From Carettochelys insculpta (lineage: Eukaryota; Chordata; Testudines; Carettochelyidae), in assembly GCF_033958435.1 (NCBI RefSeq), contig NC_134141.1:98187001-98251000 (forward strand): a DNA stretch of 64,000 nt, in the 5' to 3' direction. The notes under the pieces were generated by a model that saw nothing but the letters and a program-made list of their open reading frames with translations, was not told the origin of the DNA and made no database searches. Positions 34,038 through 44,045 of this stretch are shown here, piece after piece (the stretch's first letter is position 1; each line of letters begins with the position of its first letter). The position numbers and the translations under genes are program-made.

Positions 34038-34625
34038 GGTCAGTCTCTATGTAAAAGAATAAATGGACATAAATCAGACATCAGGAACGGCAATGTACAG
34101 AAACTTGTGGGAGAGCACTTCAATCTCCCTGGACACTCAGTAACAGATTTAAAAGTAGCAGTCCTAAACCAAAGAAATTTAAAAAATCAAATGGAGAGAG
34201 AAATATCTGAGCTGCAGTTTATTTGCAAATTTGACTCCATTAGCCAAGGATTAAACAGAGACTGGGAGTGGCTTGCACCTTACAAAAAGAGCTTCTCTGC
34301 CCTATGTGTTAACATCTCCACTTTAGACTGAAAACGGGCCATATCTCCCCTGCCTTATCTAACTTGTTTTTTCCTCTTCTCATACTTATTACTCATAATG
34401 GGCCTTTTACACCCTGACTGAACAGACCTTGTCAGCTCTGGACCTCCCTTTTATTGGGACCCCTCTCTTTAAATACTCCTCTGAAACCACCCCCCAACTC
34501 ATGCATCTGATGAAGCAGGTCTTTGCCCACGAAAGCTTATGCTCCAAAATATCTGTTAGTCTATAAGGTGCCACAGGCCTTCTTGTTGTTTTCAAAGATA
34601 CAGACTAACATGGCTACATCTCTGA
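34038..34625 (+). mobile_element. Penelope-like element 3' end
   Basis: A coding remnant is followed by a 3' untranslated region. Two related roughly 100-bp units appear in it: TTAACATCTCCACTTTAGAC... and ACTCATAATGGGCC...TGACTGAACAGACC. It then closes with the tail CACGAAAGCTTATGCTCC and TAGTCTATAAGGTGCCACAG, and finally ACAGACTAACATGGCTAC. The same tail wording recurs at 28-29, 29.7, 37.8, 48.8 and 49.9-50.2 kb. Confidence 0.7.
34044..34331 (+). pseudogene. Penelope-like GIY-YIG endonuclease C-terminal remnant
   Basis: The frame reads CKRINGHKSDIRNGNVQKLV, GEHFNLPGHSVTDLKVAVL, EREISELQFICKFDSISQG and LNRDWEWLAPYKKSF, ending at a stop near 34,331. The R-x-x-x-H...D...VGEHFN-PGH pattern and the downstream ...GLNRD... 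are the usual C-terminal half of the GIY-YIG nuclease fused to Penelope-type reverse transcriptases. The GIY-YIG motif itself and the reverse transcriptase are missing, so the copy is 5' truncated and inactive. An alternative is another GIY-YIG-bearing retroelement. Confidence 0.65.
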
Positions 34626-36111
34626 CACTAATGACTAGCACTTCAGTAGCCATCTGCTGCGTTTTTCTGGATAGGAGAGAACCTGGCATGACATTTCGTA
34701 GTCCTACTGGCACTTATTCCTCATGCAACTTAGGTTCCTGCAGCTAACATAAAAGAAATGTGTGAGATTACCATTTAGTATTCAGTGTTAAGGCTAATAC
34801 TCCATCCTTCATTTCAAATATCTTAGTTACTCTGAGATCATGAGGATTAAAAGAAAAAAGTCCTTCAAAGAAGGTTATAAAATGGATGTTTTATTGAGAG
34901 AGGTTTTCAGCTAATTAAGTATTTGGATTTTTTTAAAAGGCATAATATATACTTATTTGGCACTTACCCATAGGGATAAGATATGTATGGCTCATTTTTT
35001 AAGGAGAGAAGGAACACAAATACTATTTTCACCAAGATCAGTCATCTGAATGAAACAGATGAGGAAAGCTAGCAAACGAATAAGGTTAAATTAAAATGGA
35101 ACTAAATGGCTTCAAGGTATTTCTGATGCATTGTTGAGAGATACTATTGTAACCTGGCACAGTCTGGAGGCTGAAAGTATATGGATATTATGCCTGAATG
35201 AGAATCTGTCTAACATAGGGCTGGCATCATTGCTCATTAGAGCCCTGCCTGCCTTCCCCCCACAACACACACACACACACAAGCCCTGCCTCTCCCACTG
35301 TACAGGGCTGGCATTGCCCTATCTTTCTGGATTTTAAATTAGCTGCCCTCAGATTTCAAATATTCTAGATACCACAAGAAGAGAGGCAAATTATTGTGGC
35401 AGGAGCCTATGATATTCCAAAAGCAGCACCATAACAGTACTTTAAATTGGCCCAATATTTTAATGCATTAACATGAATGTGTTATTTGTGTTTGGGGGAT
35501 TTATTAGCGCTGTATTCATGATGGTTTTAAGGCACACTGATATTTATATGCCCCATGTTTATATGATTATGTATAATAATGGCTTCACCTGAAAAGCCAA
35601 AGGGTCCATGGCATATTATGTATTGACCAACAGCATCATATTTTCATTTGAGGAAATATAATCAGATTTTTGAGTAGATAACTGGAAATTTCATAGGGAT
35701 ACCAGCTATTAGAATTTCCATTTATTTTGTATTTGAGAAATGCAATTAAAGTACATAGTAAAGAACATAGTGAAAACCGTGTCCATTAAGTAGCATGCTC
35801 ACTGCCACGAATGACCTACTTTCTGCTCTGTGTTATTGTCTGTTTTGGAGGTTCTATGAAAGCGGCTTCTAGTCCATAGTCTCACATTAAAATTGTTCAA
35901 AAATGTAAACAAAATTTGCTGTCACACACACCAACATCATTCTAAGACTTGAATTTCTGTTTCTGAATTCTCCCATATAACAGTTTTTCCAAAATATTAA
36001 TCATGTTACTCAGTTTCTGAATGGTTCATGTCTAATTAGCTGAATATGTCTTTCTTTTTGAATCCTGTGGTAACATTGTAATTCTGTGTGCTTTGCTCTT
36101 CATGTATTCTT
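34626..36111. other. No gene seen; short (CA)n
   Basis: AT-rich sequence with a small CA run at about 35,265-35,281. No exon or element boundary was recognised. Confidence 0.4.
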
Positions 36112-36114
36112 TCA

Positions 36115-36554
36115 GGCTATGGCTACACTACAGAGACCTGTCGACAGAAGAAACCGTTGGACGAGATTTCCAGACAAAACATCTGTCAACATAATGCAGC
36201 CATACACAAAAGACAATTGGAAGAGTGTTCTGTTCTGTTGACAGAGTAGCTGTACTGTCCGGCCGCTCTCCCGACAAAACAGCCACCTGGAAGCACAGCA
36301 GACAGGGCTGCCCATTGTTTTGGATGCCCTGTCTGTTGAGAGAAGGCACCCCAGAGCACCCACAAAGCTTTTTGTCGAAAGAATCTTTGACAGCAGTGTT
36401 CTGCCTCATGGCTGAGAGGCAGAACGCTCCCCACAAAAGTGCTGATTTTTGTCAACAAGCTGTCAACGAAACGCATTTTGTCGGTGGATATTCCACCATT
36501 TTTGTTGACAAAACCCGGGCTTTGTCAGCAGAACTCACTAGTGTAACCATAGCC
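36115..36554. mobile_element. Family B DNA element, copy B4
   Basis: It starts GGCTATGGCTACACTACAG and ends CACTAGTGTAACCATAGCC, a near-complete terminal inverted repeat. Inside are CTGTCGACAGAAG, TTTTTGTCGAAAG, TTTTTGTCAACAAGC and TTTTTGTTGACAAAACC motifs. Flanking triplets TCA and TCT share two of three bases. It is one of the better-preserved family B copies. Confidence 0.8.
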
Positions 36555-36557
36555 TCT

Positions 36558-37735
36558 CAGAAGGGAAAAGAAGCACTTAAGTGAGTTATCTTATGCTCTA
36601 TTTTATTGGGCTAAATTGTGTTATGATGCCATAGCAAGTTAAGTCACCTTACAACTAATGAATCATGACAGAAATGAGCCAATGAAGATATAAAAGTTCC
36701 ACAGCACTGAGCTCTGCCTAATTTATACAAATCAGTTAAATATCAAATGGTGCTGACATATTATTTGTAGTTTAACAACTTTAATTTGATTATGAAAAAA
36801 GGGTTTTGACAGAACTAGTTTTAGAATTTTTACCCCCACAGGGAAAAAAAAAAAGAAAGCTTCAGGATTCCACTCTACTTCAAAGGAAAGATGTCAATAG
36901 CAGCACATCCTTTTTAAGTTGCATTAAGCTGAGATAGATAATGCCTCTGACATACAAGCACAAGAAACCCTGCTTTGTGTGAGCAGCAATTTTTTTAAAT
37001 GTCAGAAGACAGAGCAGTGATTTTTGTTTATGTATAGGAGAGCAGCACACAACAATGTCCTTGCTCCTGTGATGACTCCTTCTCTCGTGGTATCTATGGA
37101 AAGAAATGCTGTGCATTATTGTTGTTGTTTTGTATTGGGTATTTCCTAATCAGGATCTGGAACCCTGTGTGATGTGCTGTACAAACGCACAATAAAACTT
37201 GTTCCCCGCAGTAGACCCAGAAGGAGTTGGCAATCCAAGAATGTTAATTTTTCATTATGCCCCATACAGATACTTGCAGTGTGTCCATAAAGACTGTTCT
37301 TGGATTAGGAATGAGGATATAAGTGTACACCATAACAATCTTTTACACATTACCCACTTGCACATTACTACAAATGTACCCCGGGACTAACATTGTTGGA
37401 AACCTATGGCACATAAGACCATATTATTTGCTCCATAGTGCACACATCCTGAAGATATAAGTTAATGTAATATAAGGTGATAACGGACAGCATCTTTAGG
37501 GAATCACATTACTAGGAGAAAGGGCTTCTTTAAGAAATGCATAGGTTTCTGTGTAGGTTTCACAAACTCTGGAGGAACCTCTTGATGATTTTATATTATT
37601 TATCCCATGTTTCCATTTGAAGGGATGCAAGGTATCAAGGATATCTTGGCACCTTATTGATCAGGAGCAGGAAAATTTCACTTTCAAGGAGTATTACTTT
37701 TCTAAACATTAACTGGACCTACCAGTGACAGTCCC
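36558..37735. other. No gene or recognised repeat seen
   Basis: Unassigned sequence with poly-A and poly-T runs. Nothing gene-like was recognised. Confidence 0.4.
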
Positions 37736-38035
37736 CCTCGCCACCCATGTTCTGGATTCTGTTTTTCAACTTCATTTTCATCTGATGGGGTGGGTTTTAC
37801 CTACAAAAACTCATGACCTAGTAAATACGTTATTCTTTAAGGTGTCACAGAACTGCTTGTTAAGTGTGAAGCTAAAGACTAATATAGCTACCCCTCTCAG
37901 AATTTTTAGATAGAGTTTTTCCCTTCAAAAGAAAATATTGGAGAAGAACTCTGTGTATCTCAAAAGCTTGTCCCTCTCACCAATAGAGATTGGTCCAGTA
38001 AAAGATACTACCTCCCCTACCTTGTCTCCATAAAA
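37736..38035 (+). repeat. Diverged Penelope-type tails
   Basis: TGGGTTTTACCTACAAAAAC, TTCTTTAAGGTGTCACAGAA and ACTAATATAGCTACCCCTCT repeat the tail wording of the element at 34.5 kb, with more changes. The following AAAAGCTTGTCCCTCTCACC and TTGGTCCAGTAAAAGATACT belong to a second common tail type, seen again near 43.9-44.0 kb. Confidence 0.55.
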
Positions 38036-38128
38036 ATTAAGGCATTTAGGGAGATTCTTTTGCCAAATCAGAGCTATTGCTGAAGAATTGCCTGCAGCTC
38101 AGTGAATTCTTGACATTAATGGTCTCTA

Positions 38129-38792
38129 GACTGTGTCTACACTTATGCTTGCTCCACAAAACTTTTGTCATTCATGGGCATTAAACCCCCTCTCTCCTGC
38201 CAACAACGCAAAACCCATTCACTGAAGGTGAAAGTATTTTGTCCGCAAAAACGTGAACAAAAAGCATTCACACATGCTGATTATGTCTACATTAGAGGGT
38301 TTTGTCAATGAAACCAGGGTTTTGTTGACAAAACTCGCAGAGCATCTCCACACAAAATGTATTTTGGCGACAGTCTGTCGACAACACTCGGCACTTCCAC
38401 CAACAGCATTCTGCCTCTCCACAGTGAGAGACAATGCCTTTGCTGACAGTTTCTGTTGACAAAAAAAGCTGTCTAGACGCTCCAGTGCATCCTCTGTTGG
38501 CAGACAGGGCTTCCAGTTCACTGAACAGCCCTCTTTGCCGAGCTTCCGGTTGGCTGTTCTGTTAAGAGAGTGGATGGGCAGTCTGGCCATTCTCTCTCAA
38601 CAGAGCAGATTGCTCTTTTGATCCTCTTTTATGTGTGGATGTAATCTGTCCACAGAGGTTTTGCCTGAACTTCTCTTCTGACAGTAACTTCTGTTGACAG
38701 ATTGCTGTAGTGTAGCCGTAGCCACTGACTTTTAAGGACAGTGTTGTGTCGACACAGTGTTGTACTACAATCTGCATAGTGTAGACATAACC
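38129..38792. mobile_element. GTCTACAC-type DNA element interrupted by B5
   Basis: The left part starts GACTGTGTCTACACTTATGC. The right part, after the inserted element, ends GCATAGTGTAGACATAACC. GTGTCGACACAGTG at about 38,747 is a perfect palindrome core related to family B. Flanking triplets do not match (CTA, TTC), so boundaries are less sure. Confidence 0.55.
38279..38723. mobile_element. Family B DNA element, copy B5 (nested)
   Basis: It starts GATTATGTCTACATTAGAGG, then TTTTGTTGACAAAACTCG, and ends GACAGATTGCTGTAGTGTAG before CCGTAGCC. Motifs match B1-B4. It sits inside the 38,129-38,792 element. Flanks GCT and ACT share two of three bases. Confidence 0.7.
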
Positions 38793-38795
38793 TTC

Positions 38796-39194
38796 TCTAA
38801 AGAAGATTTCTATTTTGGCTGAGAATGGTTTCCTAAGAAGAAATACTGCTTGCTTTTCTAAGGGAAACATTCTCTCTTGAGAAATGATTTACTAGTGAAG
38901 GAATAGAAAAGAGGAAAATAACTGAAACACAAGTCATTGAGAATTTCAGTCCTGATGATTGAGAATTTCCTGCTTGAATCTATCTCATTTTTGTTCATTT
39001 GTTTCTTTGTTTTTCAGAAAATCCATTGGGGATTTTGCTTAGTATCTATAGTTGTATGTTTATTCTTGAGACCAATGAGGACTTCTATGAATCACAGGGG
39101 ATATTAGTTTGTGATTAAGGACTAAAACTGCAAAGATGGGAAATATACAACCACTTTGTGTAGAAGTAGAAGCAGTGGCACAAGTAAATGTAAC
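38796..39194. other. No gene or recognised repeat seen
   Basis: Unassigned AT-rich spacer between two family B copies. Confidence 0.4.
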
Positions 39195-39197
39195 TAG

Positions 39198-39635
39198 GGC
39201 TATGTCTAGAATTGAGTGATTTGTAGAAAGGAGTTTTTGTCAGAAGATATCTTCTGACAAATCTTCTGTCAACAGACCACGGCCAAACTGCCAAGTGGAT
39301 CGAAAGAGTGATCCAGTCTTTCAACAGAGAGCAGCTGGACTGACCAGCCACTCTCTTGACAAAATGACCACCTGGAAGCACAGCAAACAGGGCTGCCCAG
39401 TGTCCTGGGAGTCCTTTTTGTTGACAGATGGCCCCCTGGAATGTCCAGACCAGCTTTCTATTGACAGAGAGACAGACAGGCTTTCTGTCATGGGCAGCAG
39501 GATAAGACTGCTAACAAAAGTGCTGAATTCTGTTGATTTACTGTCAATAGATCACCTTGGGAATTTGGATGGTCTCCAGGTTTTGTCGACAAAAGTCCAG
39601 TTTTGCCGCCAAAACCCGCTAGTATGAACATAGCC
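39198..39635. mobile_element. Family B DNA element, copy B6
   Basis: It starts GGCTATGTCTAGAATTGAG and ends CTAGTATGAACATAGCC. Inside are CTTTCTATTGACAGAG, TTTTGTTGACAGATGG and TTTTGTCGACAAAAG motifs. Flanking triplets TAG and TAA are one transition apart. Confidence 0.75.
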
Positions 39636-39732
39636 TAACAGATTGAATCCGTGGCTCTTTGGAAGCTGTTTTTAGCATTAGCTATGAATTCCATTCAGAT
39701 CTAGCTGGTTCTACAGAAGGATAAAACTCTTT

Positions 39733-40120
39733 GTCTGCATCTAAACTGGGAAGTTATTTCTAAAGATTTTTCAAAAGGAGGGGGTCTCTTTCGAAGTGTA
39801 CTTTTGAAAGGAAATAGAAAGAATGCAGTGCTCCTTGAGAAATTGCTCTTCCTTTCCCATTTCAGGAAGAGTGCCCCTTTTCGAAAGCTTCTTTCGAAAG
39901 AAAACATGCATGGATGCTCTGCAGGTCCCCCCACACGTTTTTTTTGAGAGAGCAGTCCTCAGGGGCCTGATTTTTCAATCCCTGGCCTGTTCTTTCGAAA
40001 GAGAGAGGGCTGTGTGTACACTCTCTTTTGAAAGAGCAGATCACTCTTTTGATCTGCTTTTTGTGTGTGGGTGCACTCTTTTGAAATAAATTCTTTCGAA
40101 AGATCTCTGTAGTGTAGCAT
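39733..40120. mobile_element. Family C DNA element, copy C1
   Basis: It starts GTCTGCATCTAAACTGGG and ends near GATCTCTGTAGTGTAGCAT. It is dense in CTTTCGAAAG and CTTTTGAAAG: for example CCTTTTCGAAAGCTTCTTTC at about 39,876 and TGTTCTTTCGAAAGAGAG at about 39,988. Ends are decayed, so limits are approximate. Confidence 0.7.
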
Positions 40121-41359
40121 TCTTGAAACAGTAAGTTTAGCAGATAGTTTTTCTAATGTGTATTGGTCAAGTTAACTTGTGAGTTTGGAAGAAATGAAAC
40201 AGCATCTAACTTGTAGGGTTTGTAGATGATAATGGTGGTATAAAACTACCTTTTTCTCACTCTCATCTGTCATAGATCATGGTTGGCTGGACCAGGGTAT
40301 CTGGACCTGTATAAAAATAGTAATCTTCAATATATTCTTTAATACATTGATATACAGGGGAAGTTCTCTCTGTGATATACCTAGTAGGACATGCATTTTC
40401 CAGTATGCCTTACACATAATAAGAAAATGATGCTATGATGGAGGTTGTAGGCAACCTCCTGATTATTAATTCTGAAAGGAGACACTAAGCAGAAAAGTGT
40501 TGTTCTCCTTCTTTGCCCGGGGGCTGTCTTAAGTGCCAGGCCTTTGATCATAGTGACAGTTTTAAACCTCTTAAGAAAACCAGAATTGAGATTAAAATAA
40601 ATGACAGCTGTGGTTCACCTTGCACTCTCTTTCTTTTCTCTTCTCTTAATCCCTTGAGAATCCCTGGAGTTTTTATTGTACACATGATGAAATAGCACAT
40701 CTCATGTGGCCCTTGGAAGTGAAGTATGTGTTCTTTTCCTTCTGACATATTCCTGAAGTACTAACAGTCATGGCCAAGCTATGTATGGGGGTGATAAACA
40801 AGGATTTAAGGTGCCACAGACTCCTGTAAAATAAATATCTTTTCTGTGCCATAATCTTATTTAAATTGGGATTCTTTTCCATTTCCACACTCATTTCCCC
40901 TCTTCCATACATTGATTAAGTCCCATACATCAGTGTATATTCTGAGATCCAAAAGGCATTTTTCAGTGAATTTTAGGTACCAAACACTGTAGAGTTTAAT
41001 GAAATCAGAGTGAAGAGTTAAATAGACGGTAGACATCTAAAAAGGAGCAGCGAACAGGGCAGCAGACAACAGGGGAGTTTGCCTGGGAAACGTCCGAGAG
41101 GAGCTCAGTTCAGTGTGGCTTTCGGGGGAGCTGTGTTGTGAGCTGATGGGTTGAATATCCAAGTGTCTGTCTGTGGGCATTTGTTTGATTGTATGTTTGG
41201 CATTTTGAAAAGAGCTGTAGCTTGAAGGTGTATTTGGCAGTTTGAAAAGTTTGAATTGGGAGTGCTTTTTTCCAGGTGGGCTTTCAAGGGTTGATTGGAT
41301 TGGAGGCAAAGCTTTGAGCCAGGCCTAGCCAGCAGCTTTATTAAAAGGCAGCCAAAACA
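40121..41359. other. No gene seen; unassigned repeat-like segment
   Basis: Mostly unassigned. The part from about 41,035 to 41,355 (GGGGAGTTTGCCTGGGAAAC, then GGCTTTCGGGGGAGCTGTG) has a retroelement-leader look and abuts a SINE head, but I cannot name it. Confidence 0.35.
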
Positions 41360-41605
41360 TTTTTTTGCCCTTCGATAGCTCTGCTGGTAGACCAGAGGAC
41401 TCTAGAGAGTGCTCTACACATTATCCTTAGGTAGCTGGTTCAGCTCTGGTTCGAAGAAGAGCTTCTTTTCCCTTGAGGTTTTTAAATCCTGGCTTGACAA
41501 AGTCCTGGCTGGGATGCTTTGGATAACGTTGATCTGACTTTTAGGCTGGGGGCTGGACTCGATGGCCTCCTGAGGTCTCTTCCAGCCTTAGAATTCTATG
41601 AGTAG
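41360..41605 (+). repeat. tRNA-derived SINE with CR1-like tail
   Basis: The head has an A-box-like TAGCTCTGCTGGTAGA and a B-box-like GGTTCGAAG about 60 bp later, in the arrangement of a tRNA-Lys-like promoter. The tail GGGGGCTGGACTCGATGGCC, then CTTCCAGCCTTAGAATTC, is the 3' end shared with CR1 LINEs. That arrangement fits turtle Cry-type SINEs copied by CR1 machinery. The lost acceptor pairing rules out a functional tRNA gene. Confidence 0.72.
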
Positions 41606-43390
41606 ATGCAATAAACAAATACAGAAGATGAAAATAGAAAAGTAATTTTTAGGCTGAAAAATATTATTATTTGTGAAGTTATATAATTTAGGAACTTGAT
41701 AGCACCTTTGGTTGATATGCTTGACCTTCACCTATGGACGGCTGAAAACAAATCAGAATACTCAGTATGTTTGTCTGGTGTTAACTATATCTTATTCAAC
41801 TGAGTTTTGTTAAGAGTGAAACCACCATGCAATTTTTTTTATTTGGATTGAATTGCAGTAACTCAAAATATGCCAGTCCTGGTCTCCAGGTGTTGCTTCT
41901 GCTATTAATTATAAAACACAATGTAAAAGTCACTGTTGCGACTCTCTAATAATTCTTGGAATGTCTCCAAGCATATCCTTGACAAAATCTGCATGTGCAA
42001 TCACCTTTTTTTTGCATGAATATGTATATTTTTGCAAATGTAAATATATGTGATTCCAATTTTTGCAGGTACATCTAGGAGCCCTGCAGAAAATGGGTCC
42101 ATGGCAGTACTGTAAAATAACTTATTGAAGGTATTTTTACATCTAAGGCACTAATGCAACTATTTCGCGTGCATTAATGCAGCTGAGTTGCTAAAATGAG
42201 GATTGCAAAGATAGTATATTTGACCATTCTTACTATAGCCTTGTAGGACATTATGATCATTTTATGATGGTCTCTTGTCCTAGATCATCAGTACAGTATC
42301 CCCTAAGTTCCTTTTCCCTACAAATCATCTTCAAAAGTGATCAAGGTTTATAGATGACTATGACAGACTGACTGAGAGCTTGTCTATGAGTAATAAGCTG
42401 GGTTATGAATCTATTCCATGCTTGCCTGCCATAGACCCAGCTGACATACATTAACATTTTGTTAATATGCTGTTATCTAGTACTCTTTAAATGGAGCTAA
42501 TCAACATGCATTAACAAAGTGTTAATGTGCATCAGTAAGTCCACAGCTGACAAGTTCAGAATAGATTCTCATCCCAGGTTGGTGTGTATAAAGTTTTTGT
42601 GTAAACATCTGTATGTGTGTGACATAAATTAGACCATCGCTGGTAGCAATTACACTGTATTTACAGCAACAAAAGTTTTTAAAGTCCTGTACCTTAGCTG
42701 TCGTTGAAGTGGAAAAAACAAAAACAAAACTATTTTCTAGCACTGCATTGAAGAAACTACTTCAATGGATTCCTTCAAATGTAGGTTGCTGACAGATTAA
42801 TAAATCACTGCTTCTTCTTCCTCTCTTCTTAACAGTTAGATTTATCCTACTGCAAGGAAATTTTCTTTTGACTTTTGAGCTTTTGTGGTAGAAGAAATAC
42901 ACTGTCTTGTTTGGTTGGGTTCCAGCCAGCAGCATTCACTGAGGTTCTAGAGATGCTAAGAGAACTTCATCCAGTGACTTGTGAATTAGATCTTGACTCT
43001 TTTGTCCAGTCAAGAGACAACAAAGACCAGATTTGTGAAAATATTTGACCACCTAGATTGTAACTAAGCACAAAAGTGATTCATTTCATAGGAACTTATC
43101 TCCATCTTTACACACCAAATTATTTAAAAAATTGTTCTTGAGTCCATTGTTGGTTCTACCTCCAGTAAATGTCTGGAAATTAGATATGAGGAAATTTGCT
43201 AAAGACAAATCCTAAAAGAAAGTTATTTTTAAGGACACACCTAGTCTGGGTAACACCAGAGAGCACAGAAATGAGACCAGAGGCTAAGTAGCTTTCTCAT
43301 TTATTGTAACTCTGGTCACTTACCTCATGTCATGAAAGATTTCTTTCCTACAACTCTATCTGTTCCATATCTGTGTTATTTATTGCCCAC
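41606..43390. other. No gene or recognised repeat seen
   Basis: AT-rich sequence without exons or repeat ends that I can recognise. Confidence 0.4.
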
Positions 43391-43394
43391 GAAA

Positions 43395-43505
43395 TAAAGG
43401 TCACACAGGAAATTTGGCAAAAATCAACGGCTGACCCTAGGTCTTCTAAGTCAGAGTCCAGGGCCTTAACCACAAGATGATTATTCTTCTCAAACCCTAA
43501 CATAA
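43395..43505 (-). repeat. MIR-like tRNA-derived SINE fragment
   Basis: On the minus strand, TTGTGGTTAAGGCCCTGGAC and TCTGACTTAGAAGACCTAGG follow the head of MIR-type SINEs. Strongly diverged and short. Confidence 0.5.
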
Positions 43506-43850
43506 AACCAGGCTACGGTTTATTTTGTTGTCCTGTTACTTGCACGTCACACTTCACCTGTTTCACAGTACTTTCTACACTGACTATGCAGTATTAATAT
43601 TTACATGCTAATATTAAGGGTGCCCTTCCTATCTCCTCTGAAAGTATCTAATGGAGCCCACTTCTCAGTATATATAATGTATCCTTCCTGTTTGCCTGAT
43701 CTACAGGGATGAAGATCTATTATAGCTCTTATCTGCATAGAGTCCGGCTTTTACACTCAAGCTGAACATAATCATAGTTTTAGAAATCCCTGGTTCAGTC
43801 TCCAGTGTTGGCCAAGATGGTGGCCTGACAGACATTTTCCAGTGTTGTTG
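43506..43850. other. No gene or recognised repeat seen
   Basis: Short unassigned spacer. Confidence 0.4.
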
Positions 43851-43854
43851 TAAC

Positions 43855-44045
43855 TGTGTCAGTCCCAGGATATTAGAGAGACAAGGTGGATGAGATAATT
43901 GCTTTTATTGGACCATCTTTAACTGGGGAGAGAGACAAGATTTTCAGTATTCAGCAAAAGAGCTCTGTGTAAGCTCAGAAGGTTGTGTCTGTCACCAACA
44001 GAAGTTGACAAAAGAAAATATATTACCTTGTCTACCTTTTTTCTC
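43855..44045 (+). repeat. Old tail-type repeat (GAGACAAGGTGG... type)
   Basis: AGAGAGACAAGGTGGATGAG, GCTTTTATTGGACCATCTTT and CACCAACAGAAGTTGACAAA follow a common vertebrate retroelement tail, the same type as at 37,950-38,030. The parent family is not certain; Penelope-like is my best guess. Confidence 0.45.

Noticed and set aside
41380..41455. tRNA gene
   Set aside because: A and B boxes are recognisable, but the acceptor stem and cloverleaf do not form, and a CR1-like tail follows. It is a SINE head.
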